From NCBI GenBank assembly GCA_903885855.1, contig CAISKG010000408.1:1-16410 (forward strand): a stretch of 16,410 nucleotides of DNA, in the 5' to 3' direction. The position numbers were made by a program, and so were the translations under genes. Under the pieces are notes generated by a model that saw only the letters and a list, made by a program, of their open reading frames with translations, ran no database searches and was not told the DNA's origin. Origin of the DNA: an uncultured Planctomycetaceae bacterium (lineage in GTDB: Bacteria > Planctomycetota > Planctomycetia > Pirellulales > UBA1268). Positions 1-7,380 of this stretch are shown here, in pieces. Within the stretch, counting starts at the first letter, position 1. Each line of letters opens with the position of its first letter.

Positions 1-2
1 AT

Positions 3-1325
3 CCCACCAATGGCGCCAACATCGCCACGGCCTACGCCTTCGAGCAGGGCTTCAAGAACGGTGTCGACCTCGCCATGGGCGACATCGACAACGACGGCAA
101 GCTCGAGATCCTCGCGACCGCCGGCCGCGGTCGCCCGGGTCAGGTGGTGGTGCTGCGGCAGAACGTCGACGCCGGTGGCGTCGTGACCCTCGTCAAGGAC
201 GCCACGCTCACCATCGCGCCCTTCGGCGCCGGCTACCGTCGTGGTCTCGACCTCGCGGTCGGCGACTTCAACGCCGACGGTCTCGACGACTTCGCCGTCA
301 GCAAGACCTCCGGCAAGGGGGAGGTGAAGGTCTTCGTGGCGTCGCCCGGGGCGGCCACGCCCTGGACGGAGATCAAGTCGTTCACGGCCGCCCTGCCGGG
401 GAGCGTGGCCGGCGTGCGGCTGGCCGCCGGCGACTTCGGCACCTTCACCTCCGGCACCACCACCGACGCGTCGGCCGCCGATCGGCGCGACGAGCTGGTG
501 ATCTCGAGCGCCCCCGGCGCGGCCCCGGCGGTGCAGATCGTCGACCTCTCCGGCAGTTCACCCACGGCGGCGCCGATCGTGCGGACCGTGAATCCCTTCA
601 CGAAGGACTTCCGCGGCGGGCTGAGCGTCGCCGTGGCGCGCATCAACGCCGACAGCGTCGCGGATCTGATCGTGTCCCAGAACACCGGCGGCGGCTCGCA
701 GGTGCAGCTCTGGGAGGGCAAGGTCGGGGCCTCGACGACCGCTCCCCTGGGCAGTTTCGCCGCCTACGGCGAGCTGGCCTCGAAGACCGCTGGCGTGACG
801 GTGGTGCCGGTCGACAACGACGCCGACGGCCGCATCGACGCCATCGGCACGGTGCAGGGGGGCGTCGGGAAGGCGACGATGCGGTCCTTCGCCTTCGACG
901 CCACGGCCAAGGCCTGGAAGAAGTCGTCCGACCTCACCGGCGTGGGTGGCGGCCTGCTCGCGGCGCCCGTCGCCCCGCCGCAGGTGGCGGCGGGGATCGT
1001 GACCACCGCCTCGGGGCTGCAGTACCGGGATCTGGTGGTGGGCACCGGGGCCACGCCCGCCTCGACCTCGGCCAAGGTCAGGGTGAACTACGAGGGACGG
1101 CTGCTCGACGGCACCCGTTTCGACGGCAACTCGGGGATCGAGTTCGCCCTCAACCAGGTGATCAAGGGCTGGACCGAGGGGCTCTCGACGATGAAGGTCG
1201 GCGGCCGCCGCCAGCTGATCATCGCCCCCGAACTCGGCTACGGGACGACCGGCAGCGGCGCGAGCATCCCGCCGAACTCCTGGCTGGTGTTCGACGTCGA
1301 GCTCCTCGGCACCACGGCGAGCTGA
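3..1325 (+). CDS. FG-GAP/VCBS repeat protein with C-terminal FKBP-type peptidyl-prolyl isomerase domain (5' truncated)
   Basis: The frame is open to the left edge of the window, so the N-terminus (probably with a signal peptide) is missing; the ATG at 75 is internal. About five FG-GAP/VCBS-like repeats lie at roughly 60-160, 243-340, 414-545, 615-715 and 792-870. They show the calcium-loop pattern DIDNDGKLE, DFNADGLDD and DNDADGRID, as in integrin-type beta-propellers. From about 1003 to 1317 is a complete FKBP domain: VNYEGRLLDGTRFD, QVIKGWTEGL, ELGYGTTG, IPPNSWLVFDVELL. By eye the FKBP12 pocket residues are kept (Tyr26, Phe36, Asp37, Phe46, Val55, Ile56, Trp59, Tyr82, Ile91, Phe99), while His87 is Ser, so an active prolyl isomerase is expected. 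The protein is probably exported or surface-bound, with the propeller as binding scaffold; that role is inferred. The 3' end faces the BBP7 gene. Confidence 0.88.
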   Translation, partial: PTNGANIATAYAFEQGFKNGVDLAMGDIDNDGKLEILATAGRGRPGQVVVLRQNVDAGGVVTLVKDATLTIAPFGAGYRRGLDLAVGDFNADGLDDFAVSKTSGKGEVKVFVASPGAATPWTEIKSFTAALPGSVAGVRLAAGDFGTFTSGTTTDASAADRRDELVISSAPGAAPAVQIVDLSGSSPTAAPIVRTVNPFTKDFRGGLSVAVARINADSVADLIVSQNTGGGSQVQLWEGKVGASTTAPLGSFAAYGELASKTAGVTVVPVDNDADGRIDAIGTVQGGVGKATMRSFAFDATAKAWKKSSDLTGVGGGLLAAPVAPPQVAAGIVTTASGLQYRDLVVGTGATPASTSAKVRVNYEGRLLDGTRFDGNSGIEFALNQVIKGWTEGLSTMKVGGRRQLIIAPELGYGTTGSGASIPPNSWLVFDVELLGTTAS

Positions 1326-1359
1326 CGCCGGCTGGCGGGATGGCGTGCTGACGCCGCGA

Positions 1360-1380
1360 GCCGCCGGGCGGACCGGCGGC
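1360..1380. terminator. GC hairpin between convergent genes
   Basis: A perfect 8-bp stem, GCCGCCGG (1360-1367) and CCGGCGGC (1373-1380), has a 5-base loop in the 60-base gap between two converging genes. It could end transcription from either side. No T-run follows on either strand, so it is not a textbook intrinsic terminator. Confidence 0.3.
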
Positions 1381-1385
1381 GGGCG

Positions 1386-2585
1386 TCACCAGCGTGCCTC
1401 GAGGCCGGCGTTGGCGCCGGAGAGGAGCATGCTGCCGTCGTTGTGGATCGTGGTCGGCGGCGTCGTGCTCGCCGACCAGTCGAATTGAGCCGGGGCGAGA
1501 GCCACGCCGGCGAGCCAGACGAGGTTGTAGCCCACGCGCACCCCCCACACGTCGTTCATCCGCCAGATGGCGGAGAGATTGGCGTCGGCCACCAGGCCCA
1601 TGCCGGCCCGGTAGGCCGAGCCGGCCGGGCGGTAGGGGTCGGCCGGGGCGGCCAGATCGGAGAACGACTGCGACTGGTCGATCGAGGTGCCGGCGAGGCC
1701 GCACTTGATCCAGCTCTCCAGGGCCCACTCCTGGAAATTCATCCGCCCGCGGATGCCCAACTGGCCCGCGAACATGTTCGTGGTGGCGCGGGTGGCGTAG
1801 GTGTTGGGCCCCGGGGCGCCGGTGGGGGTCAGGCCGAGCACGGCGGCGTCGTCGAGCGCCGCCCAGCGGAAGCCGCCGAGGAGGTCGATGTGGCCGCCGT
1901 CGTACCAGGCCACGCGCTGCGAGGGGCGCGGCGAGAGGGGATCGCGGCCGCCGTCGAAGGTGTGGAACACGGCGTTGACGTCGGCCGATTGCAGCGCCGT
2001 GACGCCGCTGAAACTTCCCGCCGCGGCGTTGCGCATCGCCGGCGACGCGAAGCCCAGGGCGCCCGGAGCCTGGAGGAGCGAGCCCGGGCTCTCGACGCGC
2101 GACACGGCGTACATGTTCCACACGCCGAGGTAGCCCACCTCCCAGCCGGGCGCGTCGCAGGCGTACTGGCCGTAGGTGAGCCGCACGCCGGGGCCGACCG
2201 TGCTCTGCAGCATGTTCGTCTGGAGTGCCGGGAAGGCCGGCGTGACGTTTTCCACCACCAGCGGCCCGTCGGGCACGTGGTAGTCGCGCTGCAGGCCGAG
2301 GGCGTCGAAGACGAAGTAGCGCTGCGGGTCGGGGCCGAGGTGCGTGAACAGCGGCAGATCGTCGCCGACCGGTGCGCCGTCGAGCAGCGGACGTTCCGCA
2401 GGGATGCCGCCGTCGGCCGCCGGCGTCTCGGCGGCTGCATCGGTCGGGACGGCGCCGGCCGGCAGGGCGGGGAGCAGCGGGGCGTCCTCGGCGGCGGCGG
2501 GCCTCCACGCGGCGGCCAGTCCCCAGGCGACGGCCAGCGCCGCGAGAACGGGGCGGCGGGCGGCGGGCAGGGGGAAGGAGCGCAT
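1386..2585 (-). CDS. BBP7 family outer membrane beta-barrel protein
   Basis: This looks like the planctomycete BBP7 (putative beta-barrel porin 7) family. The chosen ATG at 2585 gives a good signal peptide: MRSF, an Arg pair, a hydrophobic core (VLAALAVAWGLAAAW) and a likely cleavage after AAA near residue 32. A GTG at 2642 would add 19 residues in front of it and is less convincing; neither start has a strong ribosome binding site. The body has the alternating aromatic and glycine-rich strands of a barrel (LTYGQYACDAPGWEVGYLGVWNMY, split here by family pattern as YGQY and GWEVGYLG; IDLLGGFRWAAL; AGQLGIRGRMNF; WGVRVGYNLVWLAGVALAP) and ends in Trp, as outer membrane proteins usually do at their C-terminus. 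Asn-Met-Phe-Ala-Gly-Gln-Leu-Gly is a typical BBP7 strand. It is probably a porin or structural envelope protein; its substrate is unknown. It is transcribed alone. Confidence 0.85.
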   Translation of the reverse strand: MRSFPLPAARRPVLAALAVAWGLAAAWRPAAAEDAPLLPALPAGAVPTDAAAETPAADGGIPAERPLLDGAPVGDDLPLFTHLGPDPQRYFVFDALGLQRDYHVPDGPLVVENVTPAFPALQTNMLQSTVGPGVRLTYGQYACDAPGWEVGYLGVWNMYAVSRVESPGSLLQAPGALGFASPAMRNAAAGSFSGVTALQSADVNAVFHTFDGGRDPLSPRPSQRVAWYDGGHIDLLGGFRWAALDDAAVLGLTPTGAPGPNTYATRATTNMFAGQLGIRGRMNFQEWALESWIKCGLAGTSIDQSQSFSDLAAPADPYRPAGSAYRAGMGLVADANLSAIWRMNDVWGVRVGYNLVWLAGVALAPAQFDWSASTTPPTTIHNDGSMLLSGANAGLEARW

Positions 2586-2846
2586 GAAGGGCGTCACGAT
2601 CGGTGTCCGTGGAAGAACCGGTGTCACCGTTGTTTTCGGCACGCCTTGCCGGAGGCATGAGAATCCCTGCGGGAGTGCCCCCGCGGCGAGGTCCGGCAGC
2701 GTGGCGAGGCCCGTTTCACGGTCCCGCGGACGGGGGCCGGGAAAGCTGGGGGGGCTGCACGCGCGGCGGGGGGCGGCCCGCGCGGGCCTTCGGCGCCGTG
2801 GTCACCCGCGCCGCATCCGTCGGCGGATCGTCTCGTCCAACGCCTG
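2586..2846. other. Longest intergenic stretch, no clear feature
   Basis: These 261 bases separate the methyltransferase stop from the BBP7 start, both on the minus strand. I find no convincing -35/-10 pair, T-run terminator or conserved small reading frame. There is a 14-base self-complementary GGCCCGCGCGGGCC at 2775-2788 and a 5-1-5 palindrome (CGGTG-T-CACCG) near 2620. Both are easy to obtain by chance at this base composition. The BBP7 promoter presumably lies here. Confidence 0.4.
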
Positions 2847-4412
2847 CTAGCCCGCGGCTGGGCCGTGATCGACGATCCCCTGCTCCACGAGCGCCGGGAA
2901 GATCGTCTCCTGGAACGCGGCACAGCCCTCCTCGACGCGCCGCAGCCGCTCGGCCGGGTCGGTCACCGGCTTGCCCTCGTGGTTGAGGACCCGCTGGCGG
3001 GAATCCATCAGGGCCACGATCCGCTCGGCGAGGCGATCCCTGCCGCCGGACACCAATTCCGAGAGGATGGCGGCGTCGAAGTCGCCCAGCGTGATCGCCG
3101 ACCCGGTGAGCGTGCTGGCCAGCGGCGTGCCGCGCCCGGAGAACAACTCGGAGGCGAGCATCGAGCGGTTGAAGGCCAGCGGCATCCGCGGGTGCGTGGC
3201 CGGAGCCGAGGGCGCGACCGCCAGCGGCGCCGCGTTGACGTCGAAGAGGCGCATCGCCACGCCCGCGTCGAGCGCCCGCGCGATGTCGTCCGGCGGCGCC
3301 TGGGCGAAGCGCGGGTCGGCGACGATCTGGGAGAGCCGCAGCCCCGGGCCGGCGAGGATCTCGAGGAGCGTGTCGTAGGGCGCGCCCGTGACCGTCGAGG
3401 TGACGATGCCGAGATTGGCCGAGTACGGCAGCGTGATCCCGGGCCGCGCGACGCGGTAGTGGAGGTCGTCGGCGGCGCGGATCCGCGCCGCGGCGTCGGG
3501 GAGGGGGCGCGGATCCTTGGCGAACAGGTCCCAGCGGAACATGGTGTTCGCGCAGAAGTCCTTGTGGGCCTCCGTGACGAGCCGGTCGGTGGTGGTGCGG
3601 AAGAGCTCCTGGAAGCTCGGCGGTACGCACAGATCCCAGAAATTCATGTGGACGGGGAGGCTGCCGGTGAAGGTCAGCCCCGCCGACGCGAACTGCGCGG
3701 CCACCTCGGTGAAGTAGAAGCTCGTCCAGTGCTCGTTGAGGTATTCGTGGGCCAGATAGCGCGGGTCGAGCTCGCGCATCGTGTCGACGTACTTGGAGGC
3801 ACCGGGGTTGTCGAGGAAGTACTTCGCCTGTTGGTCGCGCTGGAAGGCGAGGTAGTCGACCGCCTCGCGTGCGCGCTGGGCGGTGTCGCCCTTGCGCAGG
3901 GCGGCGTACTGCCGCAGGATCCCGCGGATGGGGAGGAGGTGGGCCCAGCCGGGCATGGCGTTGTAGCTCACCAGCAGCAGCCCGCCCGGGGCGAGCCGCT
4001 CGCGCGCGATCCGCAGGATGTCGGCCCGTACCTCGGGGGCCACCCAGCTCCACACGCCGTGGAGCGTGATGAAGTCGGCGTCGCGGATGTCGTCGGGGAG
4101 GTGGGCGAAGTCGGCGGTGACGAAGCGCGCGTTGGAGAGCCCGCCGGCCTCGGCTTCGCGCGTGGCCTGGGAGGTGTGCGACGGATTGATGTCGACGCCG
4201 ACGAACGAGCCGCGCGGATCGGCGGCGGCGAGCGTGGTCAGCGCCCGGCCGAGCCCGCAGCCGAGCTCGACGTAGCGGAAGCCCTTGTCGAGCGCCGGCG
4301 GCGTGACGCGGTTGAGGGCCGCGATGTGCCGGATGGCCGTGGGGGCGAGTTGGGGGTAGAAGCCTGGGATGTACGTCACGTCGGTGACGTAGCCGGCGGA
4401 TTCGAGCGTCAT
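2847..4412 (-). CDS. Class I SAM-dependent methyltransferase with methyltransferase regulatory domain
   Basis: This 521-residue protein begins with a Rossmann-fold methyltransferase. Motif I is YVELGCGLG (residues 47-55), the acidic ribose-binding residue is Asp74 in VGVDINP, and the later motifs are TADFAHLP (99-106) and LAPGGLLLVSYNAMPGW (140-156). The middle part (about 210-300, YLAHEYLNEHWTSFYF to VHMNFWDLCVP) matches the methyltransferase regulatory domain family (PF10119 type). The C-terminal third carries no motif I know. The substrate cannot be told. The ATG at 4412 has a strong ribosome binding site, GGAGG with 5 bases spacing. It lies 16 bases after the clpS stop, so the two genes are very likely cotranscribed from the clpS promoter. 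A single-function enzyme is expected in the cytoplasm. Confidence 0.85.
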   Translation of the reverse strand: MTLESAGYVTDVTYIPGFYPQLAPTAIRHIAALNRVTPPALDKGFRYVELGCGLGRALTTLAAADPRGSFVGVDINPSHTSQATREAEAGGLSNARFVTADFAHLPDDIRDADFITLHGVWSWVAPEVRADILRIARERLAPGGLLLVSYNAMPGWAHLLPIRGILRQYAALRKGDTAQRAREAVDYLAFQRDQQAKYFLDNPGASKYVDTMRELDPRYLAHEYLNEHWTSFYFTEVAAQFASAGLTFTGSLPVHMNFWDLCVPPSFQELFRTTTDRLVTEAHKDFCANTMFRWDLFAKDPRPLPDAAARIRAADDLHYRVARPGITLPYSANLGIVTSTVTGAPYDTLLEILAGPGLRLSQIVADPRFAQAPPDDIARALDAGVAMRLFDVNAAPLAVAPSAPATHPRMPLAFNRSMLASELFSGRGTPLASTLTGSAITLGDFDAAILSELVSGGRDRLAERIVALMDSRQRVLNHEGKPVTDPAERLRRVEEGCAAFQETIFPALVEQGIVDHGPAAG

Positions 4413-4428
4413 CGACGCCTCCGGGTGG

Positions 4429-4830
4429 TCAGCGGTCTGGTTCGATCGAGGCCTTCATCGAGCCCTTCGAGGCGGCGATGAGGCGGTCGGCCCCGAAGGC
4501 ATGGATCTGGTCGCGCTTCAACTCCGCATGCTCGCGGGTGGTGGTCAGCACGATCACACGACCGCGCGTGTCGACCTCCCTGGCCAGCGCCAGCCCGCGT
4601 TCGGCGGGATGGCCGAACAGAGCCCGGAGCATGGTGATCACGTAGTGGTAGGTGTGGTCGTCGTCGTTCCAGAGCACGACGTGGTAGCGCGGCTGGCGGC
4701 GGGGGCGCGGCGGGGCGGCGGTGTCGGCGGGCTTCTCCACCACCGCCGTGGCGGCCGACGCGTCGCCGCCGTGGTCGGCGGGCTCCGCTTCCCCGGCATG
4801 GTCGGCGGCGGCACTGGCGGCGCTGGGCAT
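4429..4830 (-). CDS. clpS: ClpS, ATP-dependent Clp protease adaptor
   Basis: ClpS delivers N-degron substrates to the ClpAP or ClpCP protease. I chose the ATG at 4830 (133 residues), which has AGGAAG about 12 bases upstream; an in-frame GTG near 4911 would add an Arg-rich leader overlapping serS control DNA. Residues 1-45 are an Ala/Pro-rich flexible extension, as ClpS N-termini are. The core starts at RYHVVLWNDDDHTYHYV; Asn55-Asp56-Asp57 align with the E. coli substrate-binding Asn34-Asp35-Asp36. The rest follows the fold to KRDQIH and the C-terminal SKGSMKASIEP strand. An ungapped alignment puts Asp87 at E. coli His66, Tyr61 at the Met40 gate and His59 at Thr38, so substrate choice may differ. 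It heads an operon with the methyltransferase and is divergent from serS. Confidence 0.9.
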   Translation of the reverse strand: MPSAASAAADHAGEAEPADHGGDASAATAVVEKPADTAAPPRPRRQPRYHVVLWNDDDHTYHYVITMLRALFGHPAERGLALAREVDTRGRVIVLTTTREHAELKRDQIHAFGADRLIAASKGSMKASIEPDR

Positions 4831-4874
4831 GGGTCTGGCACACTTCCTGCGGGATCGGGCGGACGGTGCCGGAG

Positions 4875-4882
4875 AGTATACG
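4875..4882. promoter_or_regulatory. Candidate back-to-back -10 boxes for clpS and serS
   Basis: The palindrome GTATAC lies in the middle of the 95-base divergent gap. Read leftward it gives TATACT (4880-4875), one mismatch from the -10 consensus, about 45 bases before the clpS ATG. Read rightward it gives TATACG (4877-4882), about 44 bases before the serS GTG. No good -35 is visible for either, so this rests on the -10 match and the position. Confidence 0.35.
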
Positions 4883-4925
4883 CGGCGGACCCTCCCTTTC
4901 CCGCGTGACATCCCGGAGTCGCCCC

Positions 4926-6215
4926 GTGCTCGACCGCCGCTTCGTGTCCGACAACATCGACCTGGTGACCGCCAACTGCCGCGCCCGCGGATCGACCGCC
5001 GACGTGGCCCGATTCGCCGAACTCGACCGGCTGCGCCGGCAGTTCCAGGCCGACATCGACCGCCTCAACCAGCAGGCCGGGCAGGTCAGCAAATCGATCG
5101 GGCAGGCCCCCGACGCCGCCGAGCGCGAGCGGCGCAAGTCGGAGGGGCGCCGGCTCCGCGAGGAGATCGCGGCCCTCGAGGAGCGCCAGGGGAGGATCGT
5201 CGCCGAGAGCGACGAGATCCTCCGGGCGATCCCCAACCTCACCCACCCCGACGCCCCCACCGGCGGCGAGGACGCGGCGGTGGAGATCCGCCGCGGGAAG
5301 GCCGCGCTGCCGACGTTCGATTTCAGGCCGCTGGATCACGTGGCGCTGGGCGCGCGGCTGGCGCTGTTCGACTTCGACGCGGGGGCGAAGGTGGCCGGGC
5401 ACGGGTTCTATTTCCTCACCGGCGACGGCGTGCTCCTGGAGCTCGCGCTGACGCGCTACGCCGTCGAGATCCTCATGCGCCGCGGCTTCACGGTCATGAC
5501 CACGCCCGACGTGGCGCGGGATTCGATCCTCGAGGGCACCGGCTTCATGCCGCGCGGGCCGGAGACGCAGATCTACTCGATCACCGGCAGCGATCTGTCG
5601 CTCGTGGCCACCGCCGAGATCACGCTCGGCGGGGCGATGCACGAGCGGATCTTCGAGGCCGACGAGCTGCCGCTGCGGCTGTGCGGGATCAGCCACTGCT
5701 TCCGCACCGAGGCGGGGGCCCACGGCCGCGCCACGCGCGGGCTGTACCGCGTGCATCAGTTCACGAAGGTGGAGATGTTCGCCTTCACGCTCCCCGAGCA
5801 GAGCGAGGCGATGCACGGGGAGCTGCTCGAGCTCGAGTGCGCGCTGTTCGACGGCCTGGGCATCCCCTACCGCGTCATCGACACCGCCAGCGGCGACCTC
5901 GGCGGCCCGGCGTACCGGAAGTTCGACCTCGAGGCCTGGATGCCCGGCCGCGGCGAGGCCGGCGAGTGGGGGGAGGTGACGAGCACCTCCAACTGCACCG
6001 ACTACCAGGCGCGGCGCCTGGCGATCCGCTACAAGAAGCCGGGGGAGAAGGGGACGCACTTCGTCCACACCCTCAACGGCACCGCCATCGCCATGAGCCG
6101 GGCCATCATCGCGATCGTGGAGAACTTCCAGCGGGCCGACGGCTCGGTGGAGGTGCCCGAGGCGCTCGTCCCCTGGATGGGGAAGCGCACGATCGGCCCC
6201 GCGACGGCCGGGTGA
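4926..6215 (+). CDS. serS: Seryl-tRNA synthetase
   Basis: Class II aminoacyl-tRNA synthetase that charges tRNA-Ser with serine using ATP. With the GTG at 4926 the protein has 429 residues, the normal SerRS size, and begins (M)LDRRFVSDN like other SerRS. GGAG lies about 7 bases upstream. A start at 4866 would add 20 residues that resemble nothing in the family. Residues about 30-100 form the tRNA-binding antiparallel coiled coil. Motif 1 is in RRGFTVMTTPDVARD (185-199), the serine-binding TAE loop is 229-231, motif 2 is FRTEAGAHGRATRGLYRVHQF (259-279, shown as FRTEAG plus RGLYRVHQF), and motif 3 is TLNGTAIAMSR (382-392). All expected catalytic elements are present. It is divergent from clpS. 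Confidence 0.97.
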   Translation: MLDRRFVSDNIDLVTANCRARGSTADVARFAELDRLRRQFQADIDRLNQQAGQVSKSIGQAPDAAERERRKSEGRRLREEIAALEERQGRIVAESDEILRAIPNLTHPDAPTGGEDAAVEIRRGKAALPTFDFRPLDHVALGARLALFDFDAGAKVAGHGFYFLTGDGVLLELALTRYAVEILMRRGFTVMTTPDVARDSILEGTGFMPRGPETQIYSITGSDLSLVATAEITLGGAMHERIFEADELPLRLCGISHCFRTEAGAHGRATRGLYRVHQFTKVEMFAFTLPEQSEAMHGELLELECALFDGLGIPYRVIDTASGDLGGPAYRKFDLEAWMPGRGEAGEWGEVTSTSNCTDYQARRLAIRYKKPGEKGTHFVHTLNGTAIAMSRAIIAIVENFQRADGSVEVPEALVPWMGKRTIGPATAG

Positions 6216-6286
6216 TCCGCGGGATCGCTCGGCGGGGCGGCCCGGACGGCTCGGGCAGGGCGTTTCAAGAGCGCGGTTTGCGGCGC

Positions 6287-6314
6287 TTGACCGCCACGCA
6301 TAATGCGATATCAT
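6287..6314 (+). promoter_or_regulatory. Candidate promoter of the SPFH-RHH operon
   Basis: TTGACC (6287-6292) and TATCAT (6309-6314) are each one base from the sigma-70 consensus hexamers and are separated by 16 bases. Transcription would start near 6321 and give a leader of about 45 bases. The -10 box sits inside the inverted repeat at 6302-6328. Confidence 0.45.
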
Positions 6315-6328
6315 AGAGATGTCGCATT
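6302..6328. repeat. AT-rich inverted repeat over the -10 box (operator candidate)
   Basis: AATGCGATATC (6302-6312) and GATGTCGCATT (6318-6328) are inverted repeats matching at 10 of 11 positions, with a 5-base centre ATAGA. The one mismatch would be a U-G pair in RNA. A second overlapping palindrome, CGCAT-A-ATGCG, lies at 6297-6307, so the CGCAT half-site occurs three times in 31 bases. The site overlaps the candidate -10 box and would suit a dimeric repressor. A leader hairpin is the alternative. Confidence 0.5.
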
Positions 6329-6365
6329 GAAAGCGTTTCCCCGCCGCTGCTCCCCGGAGGCTCCC

Positions 6366-7343
6366 ATGAACGCCCCCACGACCGCGTCCCCCTCCGTCAC
6401 CATCCAGGAAGTTCCGCTCGAGCCCACGTCGGGCTGGGGCCGGCTGTGGGTCGGCCTGGCGCTGGTGGCGTCGCCGCTTTTGATCGTGCCGGGCGCGATC
6501 GGCGGCGGCGTCCCCTTCGCGATGCCGTTTCTCGTCGTGCCGGCGGTGCTGGCCGGCGTGCTCGTGCTCGCCGGGCTCATGGCCGTGGCGCCCAACGAGG
6601 CCCGCGTCTGCTCGCTGTTCGGCGAGTACAAGGGCACGGTGCGGCAGACCGGCTTCCACTGGGTGAATCCCTTCTACACCAAGCGGCCGATCTCGCTGCG
6701 GATCCGGAACTTCGAGACCGGCTCCACGCGGACGCCCGAGAAGAAGGACGCCGCCACCGGCAAGGTGATCGAGCAGCAGGGGCGGACGCACGGCCGGCCG
6801 TCGAAGGTCAACGACCGCCACGGCAATCCGGTGGAGATCTCGGCGGTGGTGGTGTGGCGCGTGGTGAACACCGCCGAGGCGGTGTTCCACGTCCAGGATT
6901 ACGAGGATTACGTCGCCGTGCAGAGCGAGGCGGCGCTCCGCTCCCTGGCCACGCGCTATCCCTACGACAGCGAGGATCACGAGATCTCGCTGCGCGGCAA
7001 CACCGAGGAGATCTGCCGGCAGCTCAAGGAGGACATCCAGGCGCGGCTCGACCAGGCCGGCGTGGAGGTCATCGAGGCCCGCATCAGCCACCTCGCCTAC
7101 GCCGCCGAGATCGCCGCGGCCATGCTCCAGCGCCAGCAGGCGTCGGCCATCGTCGCGGCCCGGTCGAAGATCGTGGAGGGGGCCGTGGGGATGGTGCACA
7201 TGGCCCTCGACCACCTCGCCAAGGACGGCATCGTCGAGCTCGACGAGGAGCGGAAGGCGGCGATGGTCTCGAATCTGCTCGTGGTGCTCTGCAGCGACCG
7301 CCACGCCCAGCCGGTCGTGAACACCGGCACCCTCTACAACTGA
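6366..7343 (+). CDS. SPFH/Band 7 domain membrane protein
   Basis: This 325-residue protein is of the SPFH (stomatin/prohibitin/flotillin/HflK) superfamily, oligomeric membrane scaffold proteins. The ATG at 6366 has GGAGG with 5 bases spacing; an in-frame ATG at 6303 lies inside the palindrome and is unlikely. Two hydrophobic segments, about 26-44 and 51-74, should anchor it. The SPFH domain follows: APNEARVCSLFGEYKGTV, GFHWVNPFY, NDRHGNPVEISAVVVWRV. Then come LDQAGVEVIEARISHLAYA and the helical stretch LQRQQASAIVAARSKIVEGAV, and it ends NTGTLYN. About 25 residues rich in charged residues (121-146) lie between two domain strands. The small ribbon-helix-helix gene starts 37 bases downstream, so they probably form one operon. 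From memory this pairing recurs in other bacteria; its function is not known to me. Confidence 0.9.
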   Translation: MNAPTTASPSVTIQEVPLEPTSGWGRLWVGLALVASPLLIVPGAIGGGVPFAMPFLVVPAVLAGVLVLAGLMAVAPNEARVCSLFGEYKGTVRQTGFHWVNPFYTKRPISLRIRNFETGSTRTPEKKDAATGKVIEQQGRTHGRPSKVNDRHGNPVEISAVVVWRVVNTAEAVFHVQDYEDYVAVQSEAALRSLATRYPYDSEDHEISLRGNTEEICRQLKEDIQARLDQAGVEVIEARISHLAYAAEIAAAMLQRQQASAIVAARSKIVEGAVGMVHMALDHLAKDGIVELDEERKAAMVSNLLVVLCSDRHAQPVVNTGTLYN

Positions 7344-7380
7344 CGCCGGACGATCCCCTCCCCGCGCCGGATCACCGATC

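Noticed and set aside
2775..2788. Self-complementary GGCCCGCGCGGGCC as a methyltransferase terminator
   Set aside because: It is 59 bases past the stop, has no T-run, and GC palindromes of this size are expected by chance here.
6303..6365. Earlier ATG at 6303 for the SPFH protein
   Set aside because: It lies inside the inverted repeat, before the expected transcription start, without a ribosome binding site. The ATG at 6366 has a strong one.
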